A stretch of 9,849 nucleotides of DNA from an uncultured Eubacteriales bacterium (GCA_900548855.1 URMF01000077.1:1-9849); one strand, 5' to 3'. Counted from the first letter of the stretch, positions 1-6,858 are shown. The notes: generated by a model from the letters alone, not told the origin. Translations and numbers: made by a program.

Positions 1-58
1 TCGAACCTGTGACCCTCTGCTTGTAAGGCAGATGCTCTCCCAGCTGAGCTAAGATTCC
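1..58 (-). tRNA. tRNA-Val (anticodon TAC), 3' part cut off by the window edge
   Basis: Reading the minus strand from 58 leftwards gives a 7-base acceptor 5' strand (GGAATCT), TA, a D-arm beginning GCTC and closing GAGC, then the anticodon stem TCTGC/GCAGA around loop CTTACAA. The anticodon TAC sits at 25-23 and reads GTA-type valine codons. A 5-base variable region and the start of the T arm with TTCGA follow, and the window ends there. About 15-18 nucleotides (rest of the T arm, 3' acceptor strand) lie outside. Stems and loop sizes are canonical, so this looks functional. Its own promoter lies just upstream (82-110). It may head a tRNA cluster continuing to the left, which cannot be seen here. 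Confidence 0.93.
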
Positions 59-81
59 ATTGTGCGTTTGACACGTGTTAC

Positions 82-110
82 AGTATATAAAAAAGTAAAA
101 GACTTGTCAA
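82..110 (-). promoter_or_regulatory. Sigma-A promoter of the tRNA-Val gene
   Basis: On the minus strand there is a perfect -35 box TTGACA (110-105), a 17-bp spacer, and a -10 box TATACT (87-82; 5 of 6 to TATAAT). Transcription should start near position 75, about 17 nt before the mature tRNA 5' end at 58, leaving a short leader for RNase P. The near-consensus strength fits a stable-RNA promoter. Confidence 0.85.
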
Positions 111-144
111 GCACTTTTTTACAAAAAATTCTAATTTAAAATAT

Positions 145-1296
145 CTATACCGGCTTATTATTCTCCATAAGTCTCTCCTGCATACTCTCTTTTTTCTTTG
201 TGGCATTTCGCAGCAGCTTATAACAGGATGCCGCCACCGGCACGCCCAGCAGCATTCCCACAACACCGCCAAGACCACTTCCGATAATGATGGCAGCCAG
301 CACCCAGATTCCCGGAAGTCCAATGGAAGATCCTACCACCTTCGGATAAATCAGATTCCCCTCTACCTGTTGTAATATCACAAGAAATATTAAAAATACA
401 ATCATTTGCTTAATATCCACAGTGGCAATCATAAATGCTCCAAGAACTGCACCAATATAAGCGCCAAAAACTGGAATCAGCGCAGTTAATCCCACCAAAG
501 CTCCAATGGAGCCAGCATACGGAAGCTTTAACAGTGTCATCCCAATGGTGCACAAAGTTCCCAATATCACTGCCTCTGTCACCTGTCCCACAATAAAACT
601 GGAAAAACATTCATGTACCACCCCCAACACATATATGGTCTTCTCATAAAATGCAGTCTTCATAAATGCTTTCATCATTCTGTTCAGCTTCGAGCCGATA
701 TCTTCCTTACTGGCTAATACATACAAGCTGAAAATCAGCCCAATTACCACATTGGTCACAGCGCCAACAAAAGAACCCACAATCGTTGTTGCTGAAGTAA
801 GGATACCCTTTGTTCCCGTCATCAGTCCGGCTGATATTTTGTTAATGATATTTCCCCAGTCCAACTCAATATTCTGCAGCTGCTTTTGCAGTGCAGGCAG
901 CTCGTCCGACTTCTTAATCAGAAACTGAATCATATTCTGTAAAACATCCGGAACATCCTTTGAGATAATTACAAAACAGTCCACTACCTGTGGAATCACC
1001 AGATAAAGAACAAAAATTACAATTAAAATCAACAGTGCAAGGGAAAGTATAATACATACCCCTCTTCTTGATTTCTTAATCCATCTGTTCCGACTCTTAG
1101 GAAAATAGATTTTTTCCAGCCGTACCATTAAAATATTCAGGACATATGCGATTATGCCTCCCAATATCAGAGGATAGGCAACAGAAAACAGATTACCTCC
1201 CAAGTTCAAAAGCACTTGAAAATGTATAACAATCAGGCATAACACCGCAATAATCAGCCCACACTGTATAAAACGCTTGAAATCAAAATTTTTCAA
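145..1296 (-). CDS. AI-2E family transporter (PF01594-type, UPF0118)
   Basis: Polytopic membrane protein of 383 aa, a usual length for the AI-2E family. Hydrophobic segments are visible near residues 11-30, 36-57, 80-103, 170-195, 228-255, 262-292, 297-309 and 330-358. Family hallmarks are GQVTEAVILG (237-246) at the start of the conserved half, PVFGAYIGA (275-283) and the QQVEGNLIYPKVVGSSIGLPG-type loop (309-329). The hydrophilic stretch between about 104 and 165 is the variable amphipathic region. The family was named after a proposed autoinducer-2 exporter, but members include Na+/H+ antiporters and proteins of unknown substrate, so quorum sensing should not be assumed. The start is taken as TTG at 1296 because GGGAGG (1309-1304) lies 7 bases before it. 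The longer frame from ATG 1311 would place that ribosome site inside the coding region. It is divergent from the AAA+/LysR unit. Confidence 0.85.
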   Translation of the reverse strand: MKNFDFKRFIQCGLIIAVLCLIVIHFQVLLNLGGNLFSVAYPLILGGIIAYVLNILMVRLEKIYFPKSRNRWIKKSRRGVCIILSLALLILIVIFVLYLVIPQVVDCFVIISKDVPDVLQNMIQFLIKKSDELPALQKQLQNIELDWGNIINKISAGLMTGTKGILTSATTIVGSFVGAVTNVVIGLIFSLYVLASKEDIGSKLNRMMKAFMKTAFYEKTIYVLGVVHECFSSFIVGQVTEAVILGTLCTIGMTLLKLPYAGSIGALVGLTALIPVFGAYIGAVLGAFMIATVDIKQMIVFLIFLVILQQVEGNLIYPKVVGSSIGLPGIWVLAAIIIGSGLGGVVGMLLGVPVAASCYKLLRNATKKKESMQERLMENNKPV

Positions 1297-1303
1297 AACA
1301 AAA

Positions 1304-1309
1304 CCTCCC
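1304..1309 (-). promoter_or_regulatory. Ribosome binding site deciding the AI-2E gene start
   Basis: GGGAGG on the minus strand at 1309-1304, 7 bases before TTG 1296. The in-frame ATG at 1311 has only AAGGA two bases ahead of it, too close to be useful. This supports the TTG start and removes five N-terminal residues of the longest frame. Confidence 0.75.
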
Positions 1310-1352
1310 ATATTCCTTATTAATGATTGCGAAACTCAATTAAAACAAAAAC

Positions 1353-1381
1353 AGTATACCGCATCTGGTAAAAAATTACAA
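1353..1381 (-). promoter_or_regulatory. Probable promoter of the AI-2E gene
   Basis: On the minus strand TTGTAA (1381-1376; 4 of 6 to TTGACA), a 17-bp spacer and TATACT (1358-1353; 5 of 6). The predicted start near 1346 leaves a leader of about 50 nt before the TTG start at 1296. The -35 box is imperfect, so activation by a regulator is possible. Confidence 0.6.
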
Positions 1382-1428
1382 TCGGATTCTTTTTTTCATC
1401 TCATTTAACAATTTCAAAGAACACATAC

Positions 1429-1443
1429 ATGAATTATATTCAT
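1429..1443. promoter_or_regulatory. Candidate LysR-type operator (T-N11-A dyad)
   Basis: ATGAAT-TAT-ATTCAT is a perfect 6-bp dyad around a 3-bp centre. It contains T at 1430 and A at 1442 separated by 11 bases, the classical LysR-type T-N11-A form. The dyad ends 7 bp before the -35 box of the ATPase-LysR promoter (centre about -50 from the predicted start) and lies about -90 from the predicted AI-2E gene start. A LysR gene is the second gene of the adjacent operon, so autoregulation and control of the divergent transporter is a natural reading. AT-rich DNA yields such dyads by chance fairly often, so this is a candidate only. Confidence 0.45.
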
Positions 1444-1450
1444 CCTTATA

Positions 1451-1479
1451 TTGATACCTTTCACAATTTTTGATATGAT
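1451..1479 (+). promoter_or_regulatory. Sigma-A promoter of the AAA+ ATPase-LysR operon
   Basis: TTGATA (1451-1456; 5 of 6), a 17-bp spacer and TATGAT (1474-1479; 5 of 6), with a TGn extension (TGA, 1471-1473) directly before the -10 box. The predicted start near 1486 gives a leader of about 44 nt. GAGGAGG at 1518-1524 is the ribosome site, 5 bases before ATG 1530. Confidence 0.75.
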
Positions 1480-1529
1480 ATAGGTAATGCAAACACTACA
1501 TTTACAACAATAATCATGAGGAGGTTATT

Positions 1530-2999
1530 ATGGATTCAGAAACACAAAGCATTTACACTACTATTATGTCCATTGCAGAAAAAATTGATAATCTATTAAT
1601 AAAAAAAGATATTACTCACGAAAGTGTAAAGGAGCTGCTTCGCATAGATTTACGGGATTTTCTTATTTTTTTAACCATTGCTGACCACGTTGTTGCCAAA
1701 GATGAGATTCGCTATATCAACAAATCTCTTGGCTACAATTTTGATGATATGACCATGAAAAAATTTGCATTAGAAAGTAATATTGTGCGGGAAGACTTTT
1801 TAAACACTCCGCCTGCCTCCATGCACTATTTTTTGGAATACGGCAAAGATGATTTTATTGTACATGAAGCGAAATACTATGATATCAAAAAGCTCTACAT
1901 CCTTACCTTTCAGGCGTTAGGAGAAGATTTTCTATCAAGTTGCAAGCACATGGATGTAACAGAGGTCAACCAGCTGACCCGCTACCGCTTTATGCTGGAA
2001 AGCAAGGTAAAAGCCTATACCAAAAGCGGCGGGATGGCTCCATCGAGACCGGACAGTATTCCATTTAAATTAAAATCAAAACAGCAGGAAGAGATTTCCC
2101 AGGCAGAATCAGAGACCCCGTTCATCGGCAATATCACAGAAGGAGATAAAACCCTTGAAGATTTGGACTCCCTCTTGAAGGAATTAGATGATTTAATTGG
2201 TCTGGCTCCTGTAAAGGCAGAGGTGAAAAACCTGATTAATCTTTTAAAAATTATAGACATCCGGCAAAAAAACGGACTAAAGGCTCCCTCCGTTACGAAG
2301 CATTTTGTATTTACCGGCAATCCGGGAACTGGTAAAACCACCGTTGCCCGGCTTCTATCCCAGATTTACTGTTCACTGGGCATTCTCTCCAGAGGACATA
2401 TGGTAGAAGTGGACCGCTCTGGAATGGTAGCTGCTTATATGGGACAGACTGCAATCAAGGTAAAGGAAGTCATCGAGAAAGCAAAAGGTGGCGTATTATT
2501 TATAGATGAAGCCTATTCCCTCGCCAACGAAACCTCTGGCGGAGACTTCGGGCAAGAGGCCATTGATGCCCTTGTCAAAGCAATGGAGGATAACCGGGAG
2601 GACCTGATTGTAATTGTTGCAGGCTATCCCGACTTGATGGATAAATTCATCAAAACAAATCCCGGACTCAAATCCAGATTCCAAAAAACCATTTATTTTC
2701 CAGACTACACGGCTCAGGATTTGTACCAGATTTTCCTAAAGCTGTGCACAGACAATGATTATAAGTTAAGCCCGGAGGGGTCCGATTATCTGATAGAACA
2801 TTTAGAGGAATATGTCCGAAATTCGGACAAATATTTTGGAAATGCAAGGGATGTAAGAAACTTCTTAAACATTGCCATCTCTGCCCAGGCAAACCGCCTG
2901 TTGGAGGAAAATACCACATCACAGGAAGCACTTGTTACATTATGTCCTATTGACCTTGAAAAAATTTTTTATAACGAGGAGGGGAATCCTACAACATGA
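1530..2999 (+). CDS. AAA+ ATPase of the CbbX/SpoVK (CfxQ) clade with N-terminal helical domain
   Basis: 489 aa, soluble. The C-terminal half (about 215-489) is a single AAA+ module. Walker A is GNPGTGKT (263-270). A pore-loop-like stretch SGMVAAYMGQTA lies at 297-308 and Walker B VLFIDEAY at 322-329 carries the catalytic Glu. Sensor-1 region VIVAGY is at 361-366, an arginine finger is likely at R383 (NPGLKSRF), and sensor-2 GNARDVRN spans 437-444. These match the CbbX / SpoVK / EccA group, ring-forming remodelling ATPases that thread or release partner proteins. Residues 1-200 are helical. ADHVVAKDEIRYIN (51-64) resembles the acidic loop-helix of TerB-like domains, which is an inference; residues 165-210 look like a linker. 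The catalytic set is complete, so it should be active. The client protein is unknown. Its stop overlaps the LysR ATG. No sporulation or RuBisCO gene is nearby, so spoVK or cbbX should not be used as a name. Confidence 0.88.
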   Translation: MDSETQSIYTTIMSIAEKIDNLLIKKDITHESVKELLRIDLRDFLIFLTIADHVVAKDEIRYINKSLGYNFDDMTMKKFALESNIVREDFLNTPPASMHYFLEYGKDDFIVHEAKYYDIKKLYILTFQALGEDFLSSCKHMDVTEVNQLTRYRFMLESKVKAYTKSGGMAPSRPDSIPFKLKSKQQEEISQAESETPFIGNITEGDKTLEDLDSLLKELDDLIGLAPVKAEVKNLINLLKIIDIRQKNGLKAPSVTKHFVFTGNPGTGKTTVARLLSQIYCSLGILSRGHMVEVDRSGMVAAYMGQTAIKVKEVIEKAKGGVLFIDEAYSLANETSGGDFGQEAIDALVKAMEDNREDLIVIVAGYPDLMDKFIKTNPGLKSRFQKTIYFPDYTAQDLYQIFLKLCTDNDYKLSPEGSDYLIEHLEEYVRNSDKYFGNARDVRNFLNIAISAQANRLLEENTTSQEALVTLCPIDLEKIFYNEEGNPTT

Positions 3000-3871
3000 C
3001 ACTACTTGCATACCAGATTTTTCAAACTGTAGTGGAACAGGGCAGCTTTCAGCGTGCTGCAGAAGTCTTAAGCCTGACCCCCTCTGCAATCAGCCATGCC
3101 ATTTCCACTGCCGAAAAGGAATTAGGATTTCCTCTGTTTAACCGCAACAAAAACGGAGTAACCCTAACCAGCTACGGAGAAAATTTACAGCCTTATATTT
3201 TGACCGTGTTAAACAGCGATGCCAAGCTGCAGCAGGCAATTTTGGAATTTAACGGACTGACCCACGGTTCTGTTAAAATTGGAACCTTTTCCTCCGTCTG
3301 CAACAGCTTTATCCCGGAGCTGGTCACCTCCTTCTCCAAGTTGCATCCCAACATCGAAATTAAGATTTACCAGGGAACTTATGATGATGTATACAGCTGG
3401 ATAAAAACTGGTGTAATTGATTTGGGCTTTCTGTCGGAATCCAGCTGCAAGGATATACCAATCATCCCTCTGTACCAGGATGAGTTACTCTGCATTGTTC
3501 CAAAAGCATTCCGGACAAAGCACCGCAATTACATTGAATTAAACGAGTTAAAGGAAGAAAATTTTGTGTCCCAAAGAGAAAGTACAGATGCGGATATCCA
3601 GAATTTGTTTCAAAAATATCAGCTTAAAATCCGCTCCTCCTGCCATGTGGTAGATGATTTAAGCACAATCGCCATGGTGGCTGCCGGTCTTGGAATCTGT
3701 ATTATGCCAAGGCTGGTTATGCAGAACATTCCCTATGACGTGGATATGTATCCTCTAAAACCTGCAGAACACCGCACCATCGGACTTTGCTGTCTGAATG
3801 CAGAACTGATGGCTCCTGCGGTAAAGTCCATGCAGAAGCATATTTTAAAATATTTTAAAAACATGGGATAA
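2996..3871 (+). CDS. LysR-family transcriptional regulator
   Basis: 291 aa, the normal LysR length. Residues 1-62 form the winged helix-turn-helix: FQTVVEQGSFQRAAEVL, then the recognition helix around TPSAISHAIS (28-37), then the wing KELGFPLFNRNKNGVTLT. A linker helix runs to about residue 88. The effector domain (about 91-291) is the two-lobed periplasmic-binding-protein type, beginning GSVKIGTF and containing the typical GLGICIMPR stretch near the C-terminus. ATG 2996 overlaps the ATPase stop (ATGA), so translation is probably coupled. GAGGAGGGG at 2976-2984 lies 11 bases upstream, a little far. LysR regulators usually sit divergent from their target; here it is the second gene of an operon whose divergent neighbour is the AI-2E transporter. 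The effector is unknown. Confidence 0.92.
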   Translation: MTLLAYQIFQTVVEQGSFQRAAEVLSLTPSAISHAISTAEKELGFPLFNRNKNGVTLTSYGENLQPYILTVLNSDAKLQQAILEFNGLTHGSVKIGTFSSVCNSFIPELVTSFSKLHPNIEIKIYQGTYDDVYSWIKTGVIDLGFLSESSCKDIPIIPLYQDELLCIVPKAFRTKHRNYIELNELKEENFVSQRESTDADIQNLFQKYQLKIRSSCHVVDDLSTIAMVAAGLGICIMPRLVMQNIPYDVDMYPLKPAEHRTIGLCCLNAELMAPAVKSMQKHILKYFKNMG

Positions 3872-3915
3872 AATAGAAAAATGTACAATCAAAATATAAA
3901 ATTCCTATTTAGAAA

Positions 3916-3950
3916 AATGCTCCGGTTGTTTTGGTGCAGGCATTATTTTT
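3916..3950 (+). terminator. Weak candidate terminator of the ATPase-LysR operon
   Basis: AATGC (3916-3920) can pair with GCATT (3940-3944), followed by A and five Ts (3946-3950). The inner TGC-T-CC / GG-T-GCA pairs can alternatively fold. The stem is short and the loop long, and the T-run is also part of the larger inverted repeat at 3929-4030, so the two folds are mutually exclusive. This is a weak call. Confidence 0.3.
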
Positions 3951-4030
3951 ACCGGCATACTTGTATTATCCATAACAAGTAAAATACTATCACTATTCAT
4001 ACCCGGCAAAAAATAATGTTTGCACCAAAA
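3929..4030. repeat. 102-bp imperfect inverted repeat between convergent genes
   Basis: Outer arms TTTTGGTGCA (3929-3938) and TGCACCAAAA (4021-4030) pair perfectly over 10 bp. Then GG faces TT (wobble-compatible in a plus-strand RNA), CATTATTTTT (3941-3950) pairs with AAAAATAATG (4009-4018), and CCGG (3952-3955) pairs with CCGG (4003-4006) past a small internal loop. Inside lies a second hairpin, ACTTG (3959-3963) with CAAGT (3976-3980). It starts 57 nt after the LysR stop and ends 5 nt before the serS stop codon (minus strand). Options are a two-way transcription end structure, a processed 3' RNA, or a small MITE-like element. No clear target duplication or terminal U-run is seen at the outer stem. 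Confidence 0.7.
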
Positions 4031-4035
4031 ATCTA

Positions 4036-5313
4036 TTACTCTATCTTAGTCTTACCACCCATATATGGCTGCAAGGCCTTCGGAATATTTACCGTTCCGT
4101 CCTCATTCAAATTGTTTTCTAAAAATGCAATCAACATACGAGGTGGTGCAACTACCGTGTTATTCAGGGTATGTGCATAATATTTGCCATTCTCCCCATC
4201 TACACGAATCTTAAGACGTCTCGCCTGTGCATCGCCTAGATTAGAGCAGCTTCCTACCTCAAAGTATTTCTTTTGTCTTGGCGACCATGCCTCTACGTCA
4301 ATGGATTTGACCTTAAGGTCAGCCAAATCACCGGAACAGCATTCCAGGGTACGAACCGGAATATCCAGACTTCTAAATAAATCCACTGTATTCTGCCACA
4401 ATTTATCAAACCACATCTTGCTTTCTTCCGGTTTGCATACAACAATCATTTCCTGTTTTTCAAACTGATGGATTCTGTAAACGCCTCGCTCCTCAATACC
4501 GTGCGCTCCTTTTTCCTTACGGAAGCAAGGAGAATAACTGGTGAGGGTTTTCGGAAGTTCCTCCTCCTTAATTATCGTGTCAATAAACTTGCCAATCATG
4601 GAATGCTCACTGGTTCCAATCAGATATAAATCCTCTCCTTCAATTTTATACATCATAGCATCCATTTCTGCAAAGCTCATAACACCGGTAACCACATTGG
4701 AACGAATCATAAATGGTGGTATACAATAGGTAAAGCCTCTATCAATCATGAAATCTCTCGCATAGGATATAACGGCAGAATGCAGTCTTGCAATGTCTCC
4801 CATCAGATAATAAAAACCGTTGCCTGCCACCTTGCCGGCAGCATCCAAATCAATACCGTTAAATTTCTCCATAATTTCTGTATGATATGGAATCTCAAAA
4901 TCCGGAACAACCGGTTGTCCGTATTTTTGTATTTCAACATTCTCACTGTCATCTTTACCGATTGGAACAGAGGGGTCAATTATATTCGGAATTACCATCA
5001 TAATCTTTGTAATTCTATCCTGTAAATCCTTTTCCTGCTCCTCCAAGGCAGCAAGCTCGGCGGAACGCTCTGTCACAAGCTTCTTCGTCGCCTCAGCCTC
5101 CTCCTTTTTACCCTGCGCCATCAAAGCACCTATCTGTTTGGAAATCTTATTACGTTCTGCGCGAAGTGCATCTGCTTTCCCCTTTGCCTCACGGCTCTTT
5201 GCGTCTAACGTAATCACCTCGTCCACCAAAGGCAGCTTTTCCTCCTGAAATTTGTTCTTGATGTTCTGCTTTACGACGTCAGGATTCTCGCGTAAAAACT
5301 TAATGTCAATCAT
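4036..5313 (-). CDS. serS: Seryl-tRNA synthetase (divergent type)
   Basis: Charges tRNA-Ser with serine using ATP (class II, cytoplasmic). 425 aa, full length. Residues 1-110 form the tRNA-binding coiled-coil arm, rich in Glu/Lys/Arg/Ala, ending at the IPNI boundary. Motif 2 is CFRKEKGAHGIEERGVYR followed by IHQFEKQE (263-288). The serine pocket contains TSEHS (234-238), and a GSCSNLGDAQARR block (354-366) follows. Motif 3 reads TLNNTVVAPPRMLIAFLEN (382-400) with the expected Arg at 392. The usual bacterial signatures TAEVP and GSGLAVGR are replaced, marking a divergent SerRS subtype. ATG 5313 has AGGAG 7 bases upstream. The gene lies 17 bp downstream of glgA with no own promoter or T-box visible, so it is probably cotranscribed with glgA. 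Confidence 0.93.
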   Translation of the reverse strand: MIDIKFLRENPDVVKQNIKNKFQEEKLPLVDEVITLDAKSREAKGKADALRAERNKISKQIGALMAQGKKEEAEATKKLVTERSAELAALEEQEKDLQDRITKIMMVIPNIIDPSVPIGKDDSENVEIQKYGQPVVPDFEIPYHTEIMEKFNGIDLDAAGKVAGNGFYYLMGDIARLHSAVISYARDFMIDRGFTYCIPPFMIRSNVVTGVMSFAEMDAMMYKIEGEDLYLIGTSEHSMIGKFIDTIIKEEELPKTLTSYSPCFRKEKGAHGIEERGVYRIHQFEKQEMIVVCKPEESKMWFDKLWQNTVDLFRSLDIPVRTLECCSGDLADLKVKSIDVEAWSPRQKKYFEVGSCSNLGDAQARRLKIRVDGENGKYYAHTLNNTVVAPPRMLIAFLENNLNEDGTVNIPKALQPYMGGKTKIE

Positions 5314-5330
5314 GTTCTCTCTCCTCTTTC

Positions 5331-6782
5331 TTAATATCCTAAGACCTTATTGTATAATTCCATATATTTTACAGCGGATTTGTCCCAGGAGAAGTCTTCC
5401 TTCATACCTCTTACCACCATCTTATTCCAGTCGTCTCTATGGTCATAGTATATCTCCTTAGAATAATTAATAATCTTTAACATTTCATCTGCATTATAGT
5501 TGGTGAAAGAAAATCCGGTTCCGGTTCCCTCATATTCATTATAAGGAATTACAGTATCCTTAAGTCCGCCCGTCTCCCTTACAATCGGAACCGTTCCATA
5601 GCGCAGGGAAATCAACTGTGTTAATCCGCATGGTTCAAACCTGGACGGCATCAGCATAGCATCCGCAGCTGCATATAATTTATGCGCTCTCTCATCGGAA
5701 TAGAAAATATTAGCAGATACCCTGTCAGAATAGACCCATTGATAGTGCTTAAACATATTCTCATACTTTGCCTCACCGGTCCCGATTACCACAAACTGTA
5801 CATATGGGTCAACAATCCTCTCCATTACCCAGTCTACCAGATCAAGTCCCTTCTGGTCTGTCAGGCGGGAAATTATAGCAATCATGTAACGGTTCTCATC
5901 CACAGGCAGTCCCAGTTCCTTCTGAAGCTCCATCTTATTAACAGCTTTTCCTTTTTTATAGCTTCTGACATTATACTTTTTAAATATCTTGTCATCTGTA
6001 TTTGGATTATATACATCATAATCGATACCATTCACAATACCACAAAGCTTCCGGTTATGGAAGCGAAGTAAATCATCCAGGTTCTCGCCATATTCCGGTG
6101 ACTGGATTTCCCCTGCATAGGTATCGCTGACAGTGGTAATATAATCTGCGTATACCATTCCCGCCTTTAACATATTACCGTCTTTATAAAACTCCATACG
6201 ATCCGGTGTAAATACATAGTCCGGGAGACCGGAAATATACTTAAAGGTCTTGACATCCCACACTCCCTGGAACTTTAAGTTATGTATAGTCATAATCGTT
6301 TTTGTGCCGGCAAAGAAAGAATTATCTCTATACAAGGTTCTTAAATAAACCGGTACAAGCCCAGCCTGCCAGTCATGGCAATGAATTACATCCGGCTTAA
6401 AATTAATCACAGGCAGAATTGCCAGAGCTGCCTTACTGAAAAATGTGAATTTCTCAATATCAAACCGGATTGTACCATATGGTGCCCATCCGGAAAAATA
6501 ATATTCATTGTCAATAAAATAATATGTAATTCCATCCAGCTCATATGTCATAATTCCAACATGTACATTTTCAAAACGCTGTCCCAAATCCATGTAAAAA
6601 TGGTGTACATACCGGAATTTCTCTCTGTATTCCCACGGAATGCAGGTATAATTCGGAATCACTACACGAACATCGTATTCATCCTTTGGAAACATCTTTG
6701 GAAGTGCCCCCACAACGTCAGCCAAACCACCAGTCTTAATAAATGGAACACACTCTGATGCTACAAATAAAATATTCTTCAT
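5331..6782 (-). CDS. glgA: Glycogen (starch) synthase, ADP-glucose type, GT5
   Basis: Transfers glucose from ADP-glucose to the non-reducing end of a growing alpha-1,4-glucan in the cytoplasm (glycogen storage). 483 aa, the normal GlgA length. The N-terminal ADP-glucose loop is KTGGLADVVGALP (16-28). The catalytic-domain His region is HCHDWQAG (134-141). The C-terminal Rossmann fold shows ISRLTDQKG (304-312), with Arg and Lys for the diphosphate. The retaining-GT acid motif is RFEPCGLTQL (381-390), followed by ETGGLKDTV (403-411). The start is ATG 6782, with GGAGGG (6795-6790) 7 bases upstream; the longer frame opening at TTG 6797 would swallow that site. No glgC, glgD, glgB or glgP is in the window, so the rest of the pathway is elsewhere. 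It has its own promoter and is followed at 17 bp by serS. Confidence 0.95.
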   Translation of the reverse strand: MKNILFVASECVPFIKTGGLADVVGALPKMFPKDEYDVRVVIPNYTCIPWEYREKFRYVHHFYMDLGQRFENVHVGIMTYELDGITYYFIDNEYYFSGWAPYGTIRFDIEKFTFFSKAALAILPVINFKPDVIHCHDWQAGLVPVYLRTLYRDNSFFAGTKTIMTIHNLKFQGVWDVKTFKYISGLPDYVFTPDRMEFYKDGNMLKAGMVYADYITTVSDTYAGEIQSPEYGENLDDLLRFHNRKLCGIVNGIDYDVYNPNTDDKIFKKYNVRSYKKGKAVNKMELQKELGLPVDENRYMIAIISRLTDQKGLDLVDWVMERIVDPYVQFVVIGTGEAKYENMFKHYQWVYSDRVSANIFYSDERAHKLYAAADAMLMPSRFEPCGLTQLISLRYGTVPIVRETGGLKDTVIPYNEYEGTGTGFSFTNYNADEMLKIINYSKEIYYDHRDDWNKMVVRGMKEDFSWDKSAVKYMELYNKVLGY

Positions 6783-6789
6783 AAAAACG

Positions 6790-6795
6790 CCCTCC
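6790..6795 (-). promoter_or_regulatory. Ribosome binding site deciding the glgA start
   Basis: GGAGGG at 6795-6790 on the minus strand, 7 bases before ATG 6782. It overlaps codons 2-3 of the longer frame that begins at TTG 6797, so that longer start is very unlikely. From ATG 6782 the protein begins MKNILFVASE, the standard GlgA N-terminus. Confidence 0.85.
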
Positions 6796-6829
6796 AATTC
6801 AACCTATAAATGCAATGTATTCTGGATAT

Positions 6830-6858
6830 ATTATACATTTTTTTTTAAAATCTGTCTA
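6830..6858 (-). promoter_or_regulatory. Sigma-A promoter of glgA-serS
   Basis: On the minus strand TAGACA (6858-6853; 5 of 6), a 17-bp spacer containing an A-tract of nine, and a perfect TATAAT (6835-6830). The predicted start is near 6823, giving a leader of about 41 nt before ATG 6782. No GC-rich hairpin separates the upstream yfbR-like gene, so glgA may also receive read-through. Confidence 0.8.

Noticed and set aside
111..144. Terminator hairpin after the AI-2E gene
   Set aside because: Only an A/T stretch (TTTTTT facing AAAAAA with a two-base loop) is present; it is not a stable stem.
145..1296. Quorum-sensing AI-2 exporter
   Set aside because: The family name is historical. Nothing nearby (no luxS, no lsr-type genes) supports autoinducer transport.
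2015..2341. 108-codon antisense open frame in the AAA+ gene
   Set aside because: It lies opposite the ATPase coding region, including the conserved Walker A segment. It has no recognisable domain and I see no evidence of separate coding.
1530..3871. AAA+ CbbX-like protein next to a LysR gene as a CbbX/CbbR RuBisCO activation system
   Set aside because: No RuBisCO or Calvin-cycle gene is in the window, and the N-terminal 200 residues are not part of CbbX. The clade is broad, so only the ATPase type is claimed.
3929..4030. Inverted repeat as a complete transposable element with target duplication
   Set aside because: There is no coding capacity and no matching direct repeats directly outside the arms, so it is kept as an inverted repeat of unknown role.
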